NCBI GenBank assembly: GCA_945897185.1
Contig: CAMDFC010000009.1
Location: 1-49,536 of the forward strand
Origin: Chitinophaga pinensis
GTDB taxonomy: Bacteria; Bacteroidota; Bacteroidia; Chitinophagales; Chitinophagaceae
Direction of reading: 5' to 3'
Length of the DNA stretch: 49,536 bases
Within the stretch, counting starts at the first letter, position 1. Every line of letters starts with the position of its first letter. The notes beneath the pieces are model-generated. The model did not search any database, had not been told where the DNA came from, and worked only from the letters and a program-made list of their open reading frames with translations. The position numbers were made by a program, and so were the translations under genes. This document shows, one piece after another, positions 1-8,215 of the stretch.

Positions 1-2
1 TA

Positions 3-710
3 AGTTTAATCCTGTTGTTGACGTCTTGTCATTTATTTGCACAGGAAAAAGTAGTAATAAACGATGAGAATATTGTTTTGCGTGATGTGGGCTCTTTTTC
101 CTCTGTTGAAGTAAGAGGCCCCTTTAAGGTTTATTATTCTACAGATCAAGAATCCCAAGTTGCTGTAAGTGCAAATACGACAGCTGCCCGTGATCGTATT
201 ACAACAAAAGTTTCTGGTGGTACGCTTTATGTTACATTCGATGATAGAACTGTCTCGGCTTGGTGGAGTGGAAATAAGGAATTGAGAATTTACTTGACTG
301 CACCAAAATTAAATGGACTGACTGCATCTGGGGCGGTAAATTTTGTGGTGGTGGATGCTTTAAATGCGGGCTTATTAAATCTAAATTTTTCTGGTGCAAG
401 CGATTTTAATGGAAAGGTTATTTGTGAAGAATTGAAGGCAAATTTGTCAGGTGCTTCGGATACGAAAATCAGCGGATCGGCACAGAAAATTTCATTGGTA
501 TGTTCTGGCGCAAGTATTTTCAAAGGGCTTGAGCTCGTTGTAAATCATGCAAGTTTGGTAGCTTCAGGAGCTTCTAGTATTAAAATAAAAGTAAAAGAGT
601 CGTTAACTGCAAAAGCATCTGGTGCAAGTAGCATTCAACATCGCGGAAATCCAAAGATTTTCAACCAGTCAGCTTCAGGCGCAAGCAGCATTGAAAACAT
701 CGATAATTAG
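3..710 (+). CDS. DUF2807 / GIN-domain surface protein, 5' end cut by window
   Basis: The reading frame is open to the left edge, so the true start lies outside the window; the visible part begins inside a signal peptide (SLILLLTSCHLFAQ). LTSC fits a lipobox and LFAQ-E fits signal peptidase I cleavage, so anchoring is undecided. The body matches the putative auto-transporter adhesin head (GIN, DUF2807) family, common secreted proteins of Bacteroidota with no settled function. A short motif SGA(S) recurs about every 19-21 residues through the second half (near residues 106, 126, 145, 164, 184, 202 and 221 counted from base 15), as expected for rungs of a right-handed beta helix. The first in-frame TTG (base 15) should not be taken as the start because the hydrophobic segment continues upstream. 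Confidence 0.8.
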   Translation, partial: SLILLLTSCHLFAQEKVVINDENIVLRDVGSFSSVEVRGPFKVYYSTDQESQVAVSANTTAARDRITTKVSGGTLYVTFDDRTVSAWWSGNKELRIYLTAPKLNGLTASGAVNFVVVDALNAGLLNLNFSGASDFNGKVICEELKANLSGASDTKISGSAQKISLVCSGASIFKGLELVVNHASLVASGASSIKIKVKESLTAKASGASSIQHRGNPKIFNQSASGASSIENIDN

Positions 711-732
711 TCTGAAACTATAGCTGAAAATG

Positions 733-760
733 AAAAAAGCAACCACATGGTTGCTTTTTT
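733..760. terminator. Bidirectional intrinsic terminator
   Basis: Inverted repeat GCAACC-ACAT-GGTTGC flanked by an A-run on the left and a T-run on the right. It can end the DUF2807 gene on the plus strand and the tRNA transcript on the minus strand. Confidence 0.75.
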
Positions 761-762
761 AG

Positions 763-834
<72 letters not shown>

Positions 835-837
835 CCT

Positions 838-869
838 CGAAGATAGGTTTTAACCCCTTATGTTCAAAA
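838..869 (-). promoter_or_regulatory. Possible promoter of the tRNA gene
   Basis: Minus-strand TTTTG, 19 bases, then TATCTTCG, one base off the Bacteroidota -7 consensus TAnnTTTG. The box ends only three bases before the mature tRNA 5' end, so the 5' leader would be almost absent. That is unusual and keeps confidence low. Confidence 0.35.
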
Positions 870-900
870 CAAATTTTACTAGTGTACCTTCGTAAATAAG

Positions 901-1773
901 ATGAAATCAGGATTTGTAAATATTTTGGGTAAGCCCAATGCAGGCAAGAGTACCTTGTTAAATGCCTTGATAGGAGAGAAATTGGCAATTGTTTCCTCTA
1001 AAGTGCAAACAACAAGGCATCGAATTCGTGCTTTCTTAAATGGACCCGATTATCAAATTGTATTTTCCGACACACCCGGAGTAATAGAACCGAAATACAA
1101 ATTGCATGAGAAAATGATGCATGCTGTAAAAACAAGCATGGAAGATGCCGATGTTTGTCTGCTTGTTGCAGATTTACGTGATGATTTTATCGAGTTGGAT
1201 AATCTTTTCTCCTCTTTAAAGTTGAAAGTGAAGAGTATTTTAATCTTGAATAAATCAGATATGGTTCGCGCAGATAGAATAAAGTCTGCAAAGGAGTTCT
1301 TTCAAGATAAACCCTACTGTAAAAAAGTAATTGTAATGTCAGCAGCCTCAAAAATGCATGTTCAAGAATTAATTGCAGATGTGGTTGAACTGTTGCCAGA
1401 AGGTGAGCCGTTCTATGGTGAAGATGAATTGACAGACTTGCCTACTAAATTTTTTACGGGAGAACTGATTAGAGAGAAAATATTTGAATTGTTTGATGAA
1501 GAGATTCCATATCAATCGACAGTAATGGTTTCAAAATTTGAGGAACAGCAGTCCTTGATAAAAATTTCAGCAGAAATCATTGTTCAGCGAGAATCTCAAA
1601 AGGCAATCATATTGGGTACAAAAGGTGTAATGATAAAGAAATTAGGAATGCTTTCGAGGATATCTATAGAACAGTTTTTAGACAGCAAGGTCTATTTGGA
1701 GCTGTTTGTTAAAGTGAGATCCAATTGGCGTAATAACGACATTTACTTAAAGGAATACGGCTATGTTCAATAA
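901..1773 (+). CDS. era: GTPase Era, 16S rRNA processing and 30S assembly
   Basis: Full-length Era (290 aa, family about 300). It binds the 3' end of 16S rRNA and acts as a 30S assembly checkpoint at the inner face of the membrane. Visible motifs: P-loop GKPNAGKST (residues 10-18), DTPG (G3), NKSD (G4), SAA (G5), and a C-terminal KH domain with GTKGVMIKKLG. It is the first gene of an apparent plus-strand run era, secreted protein, der. The next gene starts inside its last codons (11-base overlap). The ATG at 901 fits family N-termini. A possible -7 box (TACCTTCG, 885-892) sits just upstream without a clear -33 element. Confidence 0.97.
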   Translation: MKSGFVNILGKPNAGKSTLLNALIGEKLAIVSSKVQTTRHRIRAFLNGPDYQIVFSDTPGVIEPKYKLHEKMMHAVKTSMEDADVCLLVADLRDDFIELDNLFSSLKLKVKSILILNKSDMVRADRIKSAKEFFQDKPYCKKVIVMSAASKMHVQELIADVVELLPEGEPFYGEDELTDLPTKFFTGELIREKIFELFDEEIPYQSTVMVSKFEEQQSLIKISAEIIVQRESQKAIILGTKGVMIKKLGMLSRISIEQFLDSKVYLELFVKVRSNWRNNDIYLKEYGYVQ

Positions 1774-2533
1774 AATATTTTCACAGATACGTGGTGCTTT
1801 TTTTGTTATACTATTTATGATAACAAGTCCAGCGCTGTTTGGCCAAAATGGATATTTGCCAAGAGAGAGTTTTGAAGGAGCTTCTTATACACTGGCTGTT
1901 TATGAAGTAAATTTTGAAGGTGTACAAAATTCAAATAAGTTCAGGTTGCCCTATTCTTCAGTTAAAGGGAGTCCTTTTTTTAAGGATGAATTCTTATGGG
2001 CCAGTTTTTACGACGCAAAAGGAAACCTTTCTGGAAGGCAAAAAGCAAAAATGAACCTTGCAAGTCATGAGATCCATTTTATCGGTGAAAAAGAGATGGA
2101 ATACATCGCACCAATTGCACTTGCCCACAAAGTTGTATTGTCTCATGAAGATAAAAATGATACAGTTGCCCTATTTATTAGACAGGTTCCAGGTTTACAA
2201 TACAATTTGAAACCCTTAACCGACTATGTACAGCAGTTAACTTTTGGGGAAGCCGTATTGTATAAGCATACTAAAAGATATGTTGCCTCCGCAGATTCCA
2301 TGTTTGGAACCCTAAAACGCTATTATTTTGCATCAATTACTAATTATTTTTTGAAGTTGGATGCGGATGCAGACTATATTAATAAATTATCTGTAAATGC
2401 ATTACTCAGTTTGTTGCCTGATTCAACTGGTTTGGCTGATTGGATAAAGAAGAATAAAATCAACATTCGAAGGGAAGAAGACCTGATTGCTCTTATTGAG
2501 CATTGGAATCAAGCAAATGCAATTAAGCGATAA
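1763..2533 (+). CDS. Secreted protein of unknown function (paralogue of 25316-26032)
   Basis: A 256-residue protein with a clear signal peptide (hydrophobic run FFVILFMIT, cleavage near LFGQ-NG). No known domain is recognised. The middle (V-K-G-S-P-F-F...; then N-L-A-S-H-E-I-H-F) aligns by eye with the secreted protein at 25316-26032: both have GSP followed about 12 residues later by a F/Y-rich strand, an N-L-x-x-x-E-[IL]-x-F core and then a short hydrophobic strand. The start overlaps the end of era by 11 bases, implying translational coupling. It sits between two ribosome-assembly GTPases, but as a periplasmic or outer-membrane protein it is probably only a passenger of the operon. Confidence 0.75.
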   Translation: MFNKIFSQIRGAFFVILFMITSPALFGQNGYLPRESFEGASYTLAVYEVNFEGVQNSNKFRLPYSSVKGSPFFKDEFLWASFYDAKGNLSGRQKAKMNLASHEIHFIGEKEMEYIAPIALAHKVVLSHEDKNDTVALFIRQVPGLQYNLKPLTDYVQQLTFGEAVLYKHTKRYVASADSMFGTLKRYYFASITNYFLKLDADADYINKLSVNALLSLLPDSTGLADWIKKNKINIRREEDLIALIEHWNQANAIKR

Positions 2534-2561
2534 CTAATTTTTCATTTTTTTAATTTAATAT

Positions 2562-3869
2562 ATGCCAGGATTTACATTAGCTATTGTGGGAAGGCCAAAT
2601 GTGGGTAAAAGTACTTTGTTCAACAGACTTTTAGAACAAAGAAAAGCCATTGTTGAAGATACGCCAGGCGTTACAAGAGACAGGCAATATGGTATTTCAG
2701 AATGGAATGGAAAGTCTTTTAATGTAATTGACACAGGTGGATTTGTAGCAGGTGGCGACGATGTTTTTGAAAAAGAAATTAGAGCACAGGTGTTGATAGC
2801 AGTAGAAGAGGCCGATGCAATACTTTTTATGGTGGATGCCAGTACAGGGATTACTACACTTGATGAATCTATGGCCGATATACTCCGTCCTGCAAAGAAA
2901 CCTGTGTTTCTAGTAGTGAACAAAGTAGACAACAATGCTCGCTTAATGGAAGCCAGTGAATTTTATTCATTGGGATTTGAACATATATTTTTTATTTCTT
3001 CCATGTCTGGAAGCGGAACCGGAGAAGTATTAGATGATGTTGCAAAGTTGATCACCGTTGAGGCAGAAGAGTTTAATGCAGAACTTCCCAGAATTGCAAT
3101 TATTGGTCAGCCAAATGTTGGTAAATCTTCATTACTTAATGCGATGGTGGGTGAGGAAAGGACTATCGTTAGTGAAATTGCTGGAACAACAAGAGACACC
3201 ATCCATACACACTACAATCTTTTTCAAAAAGATTTCATTTTGATTGATACTGCTGGAATAAGACGCAAAAACAAGGTGCATGAAGACATAGAGTTTTATT
3301 CTGTAATTCGCGCAATCAAAGCGGTAGATGAAGCGGATGTTTGTTTGATGATGATTGATGCAGAAAATGGAATTGCACAACAAGATTTAAATATTTTTTC
3401 GTTGGCCGTAAAGAAAGGCAAAGGAATTGTGTTTATCGTAAACAAATGGGATCTCGTAGAAAAAGTAACCAACACTGCAAAAGATTATGAAAAACAATTA
3501 AAAGAACGCCTAGCTCCATTTACAGATATTCCTATCATTTTTATTTCGGCAAAAGAAAAAACAAGAGTATTTAAAGTAATTGAGACTGCTTTGGATGTTT
3601 GTGAGAGCAGAAAAAGAAGAATCCCTACGTCAAAGCTAAATGATGAAATGTTGCCTGTAATTGAGGCGTACACGCCACCTCTAGTTAGAGGAAATTCTGT
3701 CAAGATTAAATTTATAACTCAGTTACCTACTGCAGTACCTAGCTTTGCTTTTTTTGCCAATTACCCAGATGATATCAAAACACCATACAGGAACTATTTG
3801 GAAAACAAGTTGCGAGAGAAATTTAATTTTAAAGGCGTTCCCGTTAGGATATTTTTCAGAAAGAAGTAA
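2562..3869 (+). CDS. der: GTPase Der (EngA), 50S ribosome assembly
   Basis: 435 aa, normal length. Two tandem G domains are visible: GRPNVGKS (residues 8-15) with DTGG and NKVD, and GQPNVGKSS with DTAG and NKWD, followed by a C-terminal KH-like domain. Der is essential for maturation of the large ribosomal subunit and is unique in carrying two GTPase domains. It lies 28 bases after the secreted-protein gene and is followed by a strong terminator. Confidence 0.97.
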   Translation: MPGFTLAIVGRPNVGKSTLFNRLLEQRKAIVEDTPGVTRDRQYGISEWNGKSFNVIDTGGFVAGGDDVFEKEIRAQVLIAVEEADAILFMVDASTGITTLDESMADILRPAKKPVFLVVNKVDNNARLMEASEFYSLGFEHIFFISSMSGSGTGEVLDDVAKLITVEAEEFNAELPRIAIIGQPNVGKSSLLNAMVGEERTIVSEIAGTTRDTIHTHYNLFQKDFILIDTAGIRRKNKVHEDIEFYSVIRAIKAVDEADVCLMMIDAENGIAQQDLNIFSLAVKKGKGIVFIVNKWDLVEKVTNTAKDYEKQLKERLAPFTDIPIIFISAKEKTRVFKVIETALDVCESRKRRIPTSKLNDEMLPVIEAYTPPLVRGNSVKIKFITQLPTAVPSFAFFANYPDDIKTPYRNYLENKLREKFNFKGVPVRIFFRKK

Positions 3870-3874
3870 AAAAA

Positions 3875-3906
3875 GAGGCGACCAAAAAGTCGCCTCGGTT
3901 TTATTT
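3875..3906. terminator. Bidirectional intrinsic terminator between der and the porin gene
   Basis: Perfect 8-bp stem GAGGCGAC/GTCGCCTC with a CAAAAA loop. It is followed on the plus strand by GGTTTTATTT and preceded by an A-run that gives a T-run on the minus strand. It separates two convergent genes. Confidence 0.85.
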
Positions 3907-3915
3907 GACCCAAAA

Positions 3916-4989
3916 CTATTTGCTGAATTTATAAAATGCGCCTATCAGAAAGCTACCGGAAGATCCTTTTGGCGTTTCATCTTTTGCATAAAAAACGTTG
4001 TTTGTTGCTGATTCCCACCTCAATTCAGGAATAATAGATAAGTTGCCAAAAGAGAAGTTTGCTGTTAGCGTATTTGCAAGAATGGTACCACCTTTTGCTG
4101 CAGTACTTAGTGCAGATAACTGGTACTTGTCGTTGAAGACCTCAGTTCTTAAAGTCAAGTCAAATTTAGTGCTTGGCGTATAATTAAGGTAAGTAGCTAT
4201 ACCTGACCATGCCCTTGCTTTACCGTATCCAGACTCGGTTTTTAATTTTGTAGTGTTGACTGTAGCATTTAAATCTGCACTAAATTTGTCACTAATGTTA
4301 TAGATAAATAACACCTCAAATTGTCTGATTTTGGCTAAATCAGTTGGTCTTTGGTTGCCAATATAGTTTAGCAAAATACTAACGTCATCCGTGATGTATT
4401 GGGAATACTGCATCAAGAATGATTTTTTATTTGGATTTGGTGGATCTCTATAATCGGTTGCATTGGAAACACCAATCATAAAATCCGATGATTTACCAAA
4501 TGAGAAGTCTGCCTTTACACCTGTTTGAAGAAATGGACCATATGAAAACATGTAAGACATGCTGTAGTTTTTGTTTACATAAGGTTCCATTAATTCGTAT
4601 CCAACATGTGTGCCCCATGTTCCTGCTGTCAACTTTAGCCAATCTGTTGGTGAATAGTACGCATAAAGTTGTTTAATATAGGATAGCACACCCTTGTCGT
4701 TATATGCAAATTCTCTTTGTCTTTTCCCTGCAGCAAAGTCGGCCGTGAAGCCGAATTTCTCATCTTCATAATCAAGTTTGGCTTCAACCATTCCTAAAGC
4801 CAGTTTTCCTGTAGTATTGGTAAAGCTTGTCCTGTTATTTGAAACATTGCTCTTAAAATCAGATCTGAAATAACCGTCGATGGCACCTGTAAATTTAAAT
4901 TTTGACTTTTTTCGGGTAGAATCTTCTTGTGCATTTACAGCAGTTGTAAGACAGAACAGAAGTACAATTACGGAGATTTTTCGTAACAT
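3916..4989 (-). CDS. Outer-membrane beta-barrel porin (OmpL-like, bbp2 family)
   Basis: 357 aa with a signal peptide (LLFCLTTAVNAQ-E). The mature protein is rich in alternating aromatic and polar beta strands, and ends in F-Y-K-F-S-K, consistent with a barrel ending on an aromatic strand. The stretch around ELMEPYVNKNYSMSYMF is typical of the putative beta-barrel porin-2 family. It lies downstream of amt on the same strand with a 97-base gap holding a GC-rich foldable element. The pairing suggests a pore feeding the ammonium transporter; this is inference from context, since the family's substrates are poorly known. Confidence 0.8.
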   Translation of the reverse strand: MLRKISVIVLLFCLTTAVNAQEDSTRKKSKFKFTGAIDGYFRSDFKSNVSNNRTSFTNTTGKLALGMVEAKLDYEDEKFGFTADFAAGKRQREFAYNDKGVLSYIKQLYAYYSPTDWLKLTAGTWGTHVGYELMEPYVNKNYSMSYMFSYGPFLQTGVKADFSFGKSSDFMIGVSNATDYRDPPNPNKKSFLMQYSQYITDDVSILLNYIGNQRPTDLAKIRQFEVLFIYNISDKFSADLNATVNTTKLKTESGYGKARAWSGIATYLNYTPSTKFDLTLRTEVFNDKYQLSALSTAAKGGTILANTLTANFSFGNLSIIPELRWESATNNVFYAKDETPKGSSGSFLIGAFYKFSK

Positions 4990-5014
4990 TGTTTTGATTT
5001 TTTAGTTTTTAAAG

Positions 5015-5067
5015 AGGGTATGGCAAAGGCGAATGTTCTAGTCCAACACCGCCCCGCGCTGTACCCT
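5015..5067 (-). promoter_or_regulatory. GC-rich foldable element in the porin leader
   Basis: In an AT-rich genome this 53-base stretch is strikingly GC-rich. On the minus strand it can form nested helices: AGGGTA (5067-5062) with TACCCT (5020-5015), GGCG (5053-5050) with CGCC (5031-5028), and TGTT (5048-5045) with AACA (5037-5034) around a GGACTAG loop. It ends 25 bases before the porin start codon. It could be an attenuator, a protein or metabolite sensor, or a processing site; no known riboswitch class is recognised. Confidence 0.4.
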
Positions 5068-5086
5068 TGTTTGTTTCTTTATTTTT

Positions 5087-6436
5087 CTAAGCTTTCTGAG
5101 GGTTCCTTCCATATTTTTCATCATGTTGTGTACTATCTAATCCCAACTCTTCCTCTTCCTCACTAACGCGAAGTGGCTGAATCAAATTGATGAATTTGAA
5201 AATGAGGAAAGACACGACAAACGAATAAACTACTGTAATTCCCATCGCCTTTAACTGAGTAAAGAAGAATTCAGGATTACCATAAAATAGTCCATCGTTA
5301 CCTGCACTATTTACTGCTTTGGTAGCAAATACACCTGTAAGAATCATGCCTACAATACCGCCTAAACCGTGACAAGGAAATACATCCAGGGTGTCATCCA
5401 AGGTTGATTTTTGCTTGTAATGAACAGCAATGTTCGAAATGATTGCAGCAAAAACACCAATGAAGATGCTTTGTGGAATACCAACAAAACCTGCTCCAGG
5501 GGTAATGGCTACAAGTCCAACCACTGCACCTATACAAAATCCAAGTACTGAGGGCTTTTTCCCTTTCATCACGTCAAAAAACATCCAGGAAAGTCCAGCT
5601 GCACCAGCTGCTGTATTTGTTGTAGCAAAAGCGGAAACTGCCAAGCCATTTGCCCCTAAGGCTGATCCAGCATTAAAACCAAACCAACCAAACCATAAAA
5701 GGCCAGTCCCAATTAAAACATAGGGTACATTGGCCGGAGGAATTTCTGCACCATCAATATGTGCTTTTCTGCGCTTGAGTACAAGCACACCTGCCAAGGC
5801 AGCACAACCTGCAGAAATATGAACCACTGTTCCACCTGCAAAGTCTAAGGCACCCATCTTGAACAAAAATCCATCAGGATGCCAGCTCCAATGTGCCAAT
5901 GGGGCATAAACTAAAATACTGAAGAGAATGATGAAAAGTATGTAGGAGGTAAACTTTACCCGCTCTGCTAATGCGCCTACTACCAAACCAGGAGTAATAA
6001 TTGCAAACATCAATTGAAACAAGGAGAAGAGTGTTTTAGGGATGGTAGGAGCCAAACCCCATGGTTCAGCATTATTCACATCTTTAAAGAAAAGATGCGT
6101 CATTGGATTACCAACAAATCCACCAACCGATTCGCCAAAGCATAAGCTATATCCAAATGTGATCCAAATTACACTAACCACACCTGCTGCAACTGTACTT
6201 TTTATCATAGTAGAAATCACATTCTTTCTGTGAACCATTCCGCCATAAAAAAAAGCCAAACCGGGAGTCATTAGAAATACAAGGGCAGTAGAAATGAGTA
6301 CCCATGTAATATCGGCCCCATTGTAAACACCAGCTTTATCCTCAAAATTGGGTAGAACTGGAGTAAAAATCGCAACAATAGATAATAGCGCTAAAATGAT
6401 AAAAGGCAGTTTGTCTCTTAGGAATTTCGACTTCAT
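5087..6436 (-). CDS. amt: Ammonium transporter Amt
   Basis: 449 aa, eleven to twelve hydrophobic helices. Signature elements are visible: LAFFYGGMVHRKN early, the GGTVVHISAG helix with the first pore histidine, and CHGLGGIVG with the second pore histidine. It conducts ammonium across the inner membrane. A cytoplasmic tail of about 25 charged residues (EEEEE...) follows the last helix. It is in line behind gltB and gltD, so ammonium uptake is linked to glutamate synthesis. No PII (glnB/glnK) gene lies beside it in this window, although amt and glnK are often paired. Confidence 0.96.
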   Translation of the reverse strand: MKSKFLRDKLPFIILALLSIVAIFTPVLPNFEDKAGVYNGADITWVLISTALVFLMTPGLAFFYGGMVHRKNVISTMIKSTVAAGVVSVIWITFGYSLCFGESVGGFVGNPMTHLFFKDVNNAEPWGLAPTIPKTLFSLFQLMFAIITPGLVVGALAERVKFTSYILFIILFSILVYAPLAHWSWHPDGFLFKMGALDFAGGTVVHISAGCAALAGVLVLKRRKAHIDGAEIPPANVPYVLIGTGLLWFGWFGFNAGSALGANGLAVSAFATTNTAAGAAGLSWMFFDVMKGKKPSVLGFCIGAVVGLVAITPGAGFVGIPQSIFIGVFAAIISNIAVHYKQKSTLDDTLDVFPCHGLGGIVGMILTGVFATKAVNSAGNDGLFYGNPEFFFTQLKAMGITVVYSFVVSFLIFKFINLIQPLRVSEEEEELGLDSTQHDEKYGRNPQKA

Positions 6437-6474
6437 TTCAGTTGGTTTGGTTAAATATTCAATTATTTATTTGT

Positions 6475-6482
6475 CAAAACTA
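6475..6482 (-). promoter_or_regulatory. -7 box of the amt promoter
   Basis: Minus-strand TAGTTTTG matches TAnnTTTG exactly, 38 bases before the amt start codon. No clear TTTG lies at the -33 spacing. The palindrome AAGCGCTT next to a T-run occupies the spacer and may be a regulator site. The rest of the gap to gltD (6483-6660) is very AT-rich (ATATATA tracts) and holds nothing else recognisable. Confidence 0.4.
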
Positions 6483-6660
6483 TAAAAAAAGCGCTTAAAA
6501 CGTCACAATATAAAATATATAAATAAATGTAATATGACAAATAAAATGAATAAATTTATGATAATCAATTATATATATTAGTTATTCATAATTAGATGTG
6601 GAAAAGAATACATATAATAAATATATATAGAATATAATATAATATGTAAATCATCGTAAA

Positions 6661-6690
6661 AAAATAGGACCAGCATGCTGGTCCTATTTT
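6661..6690 (-). terminator. Terminator after gltD
   Basis: A 30-base perfect palindrome with centre CAGCATGCTG and arms AATAGGACCAG. On the minus strand it runs straight into an eight-T tract. It sits 20 bases after the gltD stop and separates gltBD from amt transcription. Confidence 0.85.
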
Positions 6691-6710
6691 CATTTAATTT
6701 GAGTGGGTAT

Positions 6711-8207
6711 CTATGACATAAACTGACTTCTGTCTTTTGATTCCAAAAAGGATTCACCCATAAGAAATTCATCCACTTTTCTGGCGCATTCCCTTCCTTC
6801 ACTTATTGCCCAAACTACAAGCGATTGGCCCCTTCTCATATCACCGCAGGTAAAAATTTTAGAAATATTCGTTTTGTAATCTTTTTCAGAAGCTTTTACA
6901 TTTCCTCTTTCATCCAATTCAACATCCAGTTGGTCAAGCATTCCTTCTTTTTGGGGAGATATAAAACCCATGGCCAACAAAACGAGATCACAGGCTATTG
7001 TTTTTTCTGATCCTCCTTTTTCAATAAATTTGCTGGGTTTACCATCATCTGATTTCCACTCTAGTTCTACTGTTTTTAATGCAACTAAATTCCCTTCTTC
7101 GTCACCAATGAATTCTTTTGTGGCAATGGCCCAAGATCGATCACAACCCTCTTCATGTGAGGTAGTTGTTTTAAGCACCATAGGGTAGGTGGGCCAGGGC
7201 ATAAATTGGTTTCTGTTATCTGGTGGTTTAGGCATGAGTTCAAATTGAGTTACCTGTTTTGCACCTTGTCTATTTGAAGTGCCAACGCAATCGCTGCCTG
7301 TATCACCGCCTCCCATTACAATTACATTTTTTCCTTCTGCAGAGATTAAGTGGGCTGAAATATTACTTTCAATTTCTTTTTTATCTAGTGGGTTAGCACC
7401 GGAAACCAGTTTATTTTGTTGTTTTAAAAAGGGCATGGCATAATGAATGCCTTTTAGATCTCTGCCTGGAATGGTAAGGTCTTTTGGTACTGTTGATCCC
7501 CCAGCCAATACAATTGCATTGTATTCTCTCAGTAGGTCATTCAGGTTCACATTTACTCCCACATTTGCGTTGCATACAAAAGCAATGCCTTCTTTTTCCA
7601 TTACCTCAATGCGTCGTTCAATTACTTTTTTTTCCAATTTGAAGTCAGGTATTCCATACCGCAACAATCCTCCAGGATGTTCATCACGCTCAAATACAGT
7701 TATGGTATGTCCAGCTTGATTAAGTTGAGCGGCTGCAGCCAGGCCAGCCGGACCGCTTCCTACTACTGCAATTTTTTTGCCAGTCCTAATAACAGGAATT
7801 TTAGGTTGTACATACCCTTTTTCGAAAGCAATTTCAATAATGTGTTTTTCAATTTCCTCGATGTTTACTGGCGGTTGATTGATGCCCAATACACATGCGC
7901 TTTCACAGGGTGCTGGACAAATTCTTCCAGTGAATTCGGGGAAGTTATTTGTTGAAGTTAAAATTTCATAAGCTTCTTTCCACTCTTGTTTATATACAGC
8001 GTCGTTAAATTCGGGAATGATATTGCCAAGTGGACAACCATGGTGGCAGAAAGGAACACCACAATTCATACATCGAGCTGCTTGTTTGTTCAACACATCT
8101 TCCGCAAATGGTTGAATAAATTCATTGAAATTTTTTATTCTTTCTTTTGTATCAGTTTTAGTGGGACTGACTCTGTCATATTCTATAAATCCTGTGGGTT
8201 TACCCAT
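6711..8207 (-). CDS. gltD: Glutamate synthase (NADPH) small subunit
   Basis: 498 aa. The N-terminal cysteine motif CMNCGVPFCHHGCPLGN and a second set (CPAPCESAC) ligate the 4Fe-4S clusters. GSGPAGLAAA is the FAD-binding loop and GGGDTGSDC the NADPH-binding loop. It passes electrons from NADPH to GltB for conversion of glutamine and 2-oxoglutarate to two glutamates. It starts 8 bases after the gltB stop, so the two are one operon. A strong terminator follows. Confidence 0.97.
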   Translation of the reverse strand: MGKPTGFIEYDRVSPTKTDTKERIKNFNEFIQPFAEDVLNKQAARCMNCGVPFCHHGCPLGNIIPEFNDAVYKQEWKEAYEILTSTNNFPEFTGRICPAPCESACVLGINQPPVNIEEIEKHIIEIAFEKGYVQPKIPVIRTGKKIAVVGSGPAGLAAAAQLNQAGHTITVFERDEHPGGLLRYGIPDFKLEKKVIERRIEVMEKEGIAFVCNANVGVNVNLNDLLREYNAIVLAGGSTVPKDLTIPGRDLKGIHYAMPFLKQQNKLVSGANPLDKKEIESNISAHLISAEGKNVIVMGGGDTGSDCVGTSNRQGAKQVTQFELMPKPPDNRNQFMPWPTYPMVLKTTTSHEEGCDRSWAIATKEFIGDEEGNLVALKTVELEWKSDDGKPSKFIEKGGSEKTIACDLVLLAMGFISPQKEGMLDQLDVELDERGNVKASEKDYKTNISKIFTCGDMRRGQSLVVWAISEGRECARKVDEFLMGESFLESKDRSQFMS

Positions 8208-8215
8208 TGTTCATT

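Noticed and set aside
290-523. Minus-strand frame opposite the DUF2807 gene
   Set aside because: It is an antisense shadow of the repetitive SGAS coding sequence without its own signals.
6437-6660. Sigma-54 promoter for amt
   Set aside because: No TGGCAC-N5-TTGC element on the minus strand; a standard TAnnTTTG box is present instead.
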